Of a stretch of 60,000 nt of DNA, positions 58,259 through 60,000 are shown piece after piece. This DNA is from Phoronis australis. Taxonomy: Eukaryota; Phoronida; Phoronidae. Location of the stretch: the NCBI GenBank assembly GCA_002633005.1, contig NMRA01000025.1, forward strand, positions 1,097,160 to 1,157,159, given 5' to 3'. The notes beneath the pieces are model-generated. The model saw nothing but the letters and a program-made list of their open reading frames with translations. It ran no database searches and was not told where the DNA came from. Position 1 is the first letter of the stretch, and every line of letters starts with the position of its first letter. Made by a program: the position numbers and the translations under genes.

Positions 58259-60000
58259 GCATAACATGTCTTCTCTGTTGTCACCTCAGTAAACTTTACA
58301 CAAAATCAAAATTCGTGATGTCTTTTTGCAGTGTGAAATTGTGCGCCTATATTGAAAAATCCAAATTTAATTTAGTGTCGCGGTTCATAACAGTGGCTGC
58401 TGAGTCGAAAATTGTAACCTGGGTTTTGCAATTTCAATGTGGAAAGTTGTACTAGTCGACATAATTCGACCCAATTTCAAACTCAGTAAACTTGGCTTTT
58501 GAGCAATTTTCAACTTGGGAAAAGCAAGGGCTTACTGTGTTGAAATGGCACAATCATCCAAGATGTTAAATTGAGTGTTGTGTTTTGGATGGTGCATTGA
58601 AATTGTACAAAGAATTGTAATTATCCACTTATAAATACAATTTTCCATAGGCATTCAAGGTAACCAACTTATATCTGAAAAAGATGCATTATTTATATAT
58701 ATAGTTATTTGACGTTCCACCGTGTGTCCACTTATTGTTTGACCTACGCCCTTTGGGATTATTTTGGAAACCATTTTTCAAGCTTGAATTTCTGGTTTTA
58801 AATATAGTTTCAAATTGTTGTCCTGACGATTTTCATTGTGTCCTAGAGTTAGTGTACTTGTGTAATTTCCTTAAAATCAAGTGTGAGTTTGGACTGAAAT
58901 GATATTTTTGGCATCAGTTTTGTGTTTGAAAATGTGACCAGTTATGTATGCCCGCTGTGTTTTTGACGACCTTCGTTTGCATAATCAATATGCTTCTTTT
59001 CAATTGCTATGTCAGTTTCTTCCTGAATTACCATGTTCAAGTAAACCAATTAAACTCCCATAGGCTGGCAGACAAATGAATTTGAGGTTGCACTAAATAA
59101 ATGAGGGTAACTCTTTGAGAAGTTCAAGGGCTTTGTTGTGGTTGAGCTAGAGTTGATTGAATGGTATAACTGATGTTGTGGGAAGTATTGAACACATCAG
59201 TTGTTGATACCAATGTATTTTAATAAGTCTCAGAATGTATATTTGAAAAGGCCAGGTTCTTATGTTTCTAGCATCTGACCACATGCTTCTATTTCCCCTA
59301 AACTAAATTAAAATTCTAAGCCTCGTTGCATGAAGTTAAAAAAACAAAGAAATTTAGGCAATTTCATTCATCCATAATTGAAGACTTTGCCTTATTATTT
59401 TAGGAGTTGTACAAATTGATCGTTTGGTTATCTTTGTTTGGAAAACAACCCAAGGTTTGTGTACAGAGAGTGTGTTTTGTCCTATCTGTGGGGCCTTTCA
59501 AGGGGGAGGATTGTAATTGCTTTTGTTTCGGATATTTACTTAACCCCTGCAGTTTGGGTCCTGTATTTCCAAGAAATGGACATTTGATGTAGGCATCTTT
59601 AGTTGAATCTGAAAACGAAACTGTTTTTTTCTGAGAAATTTTGTCAAGCTGTTCTATCTGATTCAACTGTGGTCTTGGTGATGATCTTTAGTCTTGATAT
59701 GTGTAGGGGATAAGCAGTTTGTAATTCCTTCATTATCATGGCTTTACAGATAATCTGATAATCTGTTCATTCAAATGATTAAAGGAAATCAACCCTGGCT
59801 GTTGCTAATCGCCTGCTAATGGAATTTTTGGCAGAAACAACACAAATTTGTAATTCTTATCTACGATTCTCATTTGTTTTAACAGGACTGATACCGCCTG
59901 TGTTTTTGGAAATGTGTTATTTTTGGTCGTTATGAGGTCTTGTGTAGCGGTGGTGCTCTACTAGATCCTGGGCAGTTGGAACACGATGAAAGTGTCGAAT

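Larger units (their letters stand above)
33728..60000 (+). other. TRIT1 intron 3 (open-ended, more than 26 kb)
   Basis: From the GTAAGA donor to the window edge I looked for the next conserved TRIT1 segments (human ...VDPEMAAKLHP..., then ARSLQVFEETG...) and found neither. No other gene is supportable on either strand. Contents are transposons, a SINE-like element, minisatellites, simple repeats and two assembly duplications, listed separately. Unlisted stretches show only T/G-rich intronic sequence. An overlooked short exon remains possible. Confidence 0.65.

Overview
This is a gene-poor piece of an animal nuclear genome. It has GT-AG introns of up to more than 26 kb, a decayed mixture of DNA transposons, tRNA-derived SINE-like sequence and tandem repeats, and two single-N assembly joins. 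Both recognisable genes are animal proteins. The Myc protein keeps MB0, MBI, MBII and bHLHZip, but it is shorter than and clearly diverged from vertebrate paralogues. That suggests an invertebrate with a medium to large genome, possibly a non-vertebrate deuterostome. I cannot name the species from sequence alone.

Layout. Positions 1-6206 are CpG-rich non-coding DNA upstream of Myc; a splice donor at 6207 may end a 5' untranslated exon. Myc coding exons lie at 6615-7176 and 7445-8001 (+), encoding 372 residues, with an AT-rich 3' UTR to about 8290. Positions 8.3-12.2 kb are intergenic. TRIT1, the tRNA dimethylallyltransferase, starts at 12241 on the same strand. Its first three coding exons are 12241-12378, 17401-17541 and 33629-33727, giving residues 1-126, or about a quarter of the protein. 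The rest of the window reads as TRIT1 intron 3, and I found no further exon by eye.

The order Myc then TRIT1, head to tail, is the arrangement of human MYCL and TRIT1 on chromosome 1p34, so this looks like an ancient gene pair. A CACGTG E-box sits 8 bases before the TRIT1 start codon and could link the neighbours by regulation, but this is inference.

The TRIT1 introns hold four copies (about 14.9, 17.9, 30.6 and 39.0 kb) of a modular repeat with a period near 145 bp (115-120 bp in the last copy). Its recurring core is the reverse complement of the CTCF consensus, and two cores match it fully. Further CTCF-like sites lie outside these copies, all in the same orientation. There are also two hAT-like elements with 6-bp target duplications (49575-51087, which splits a minisatellite, and 56546-57206), a TTAA-flanked MITE 17 bp after the exon 3 boundary (33749-34634), an 868-bp near-complete palindrome (23866-24733), and smaller palindromic MITEs. 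Two almost exact direct duplications abut single Ns at 45316 and 47758 and are best read as unmerged haplotypes.
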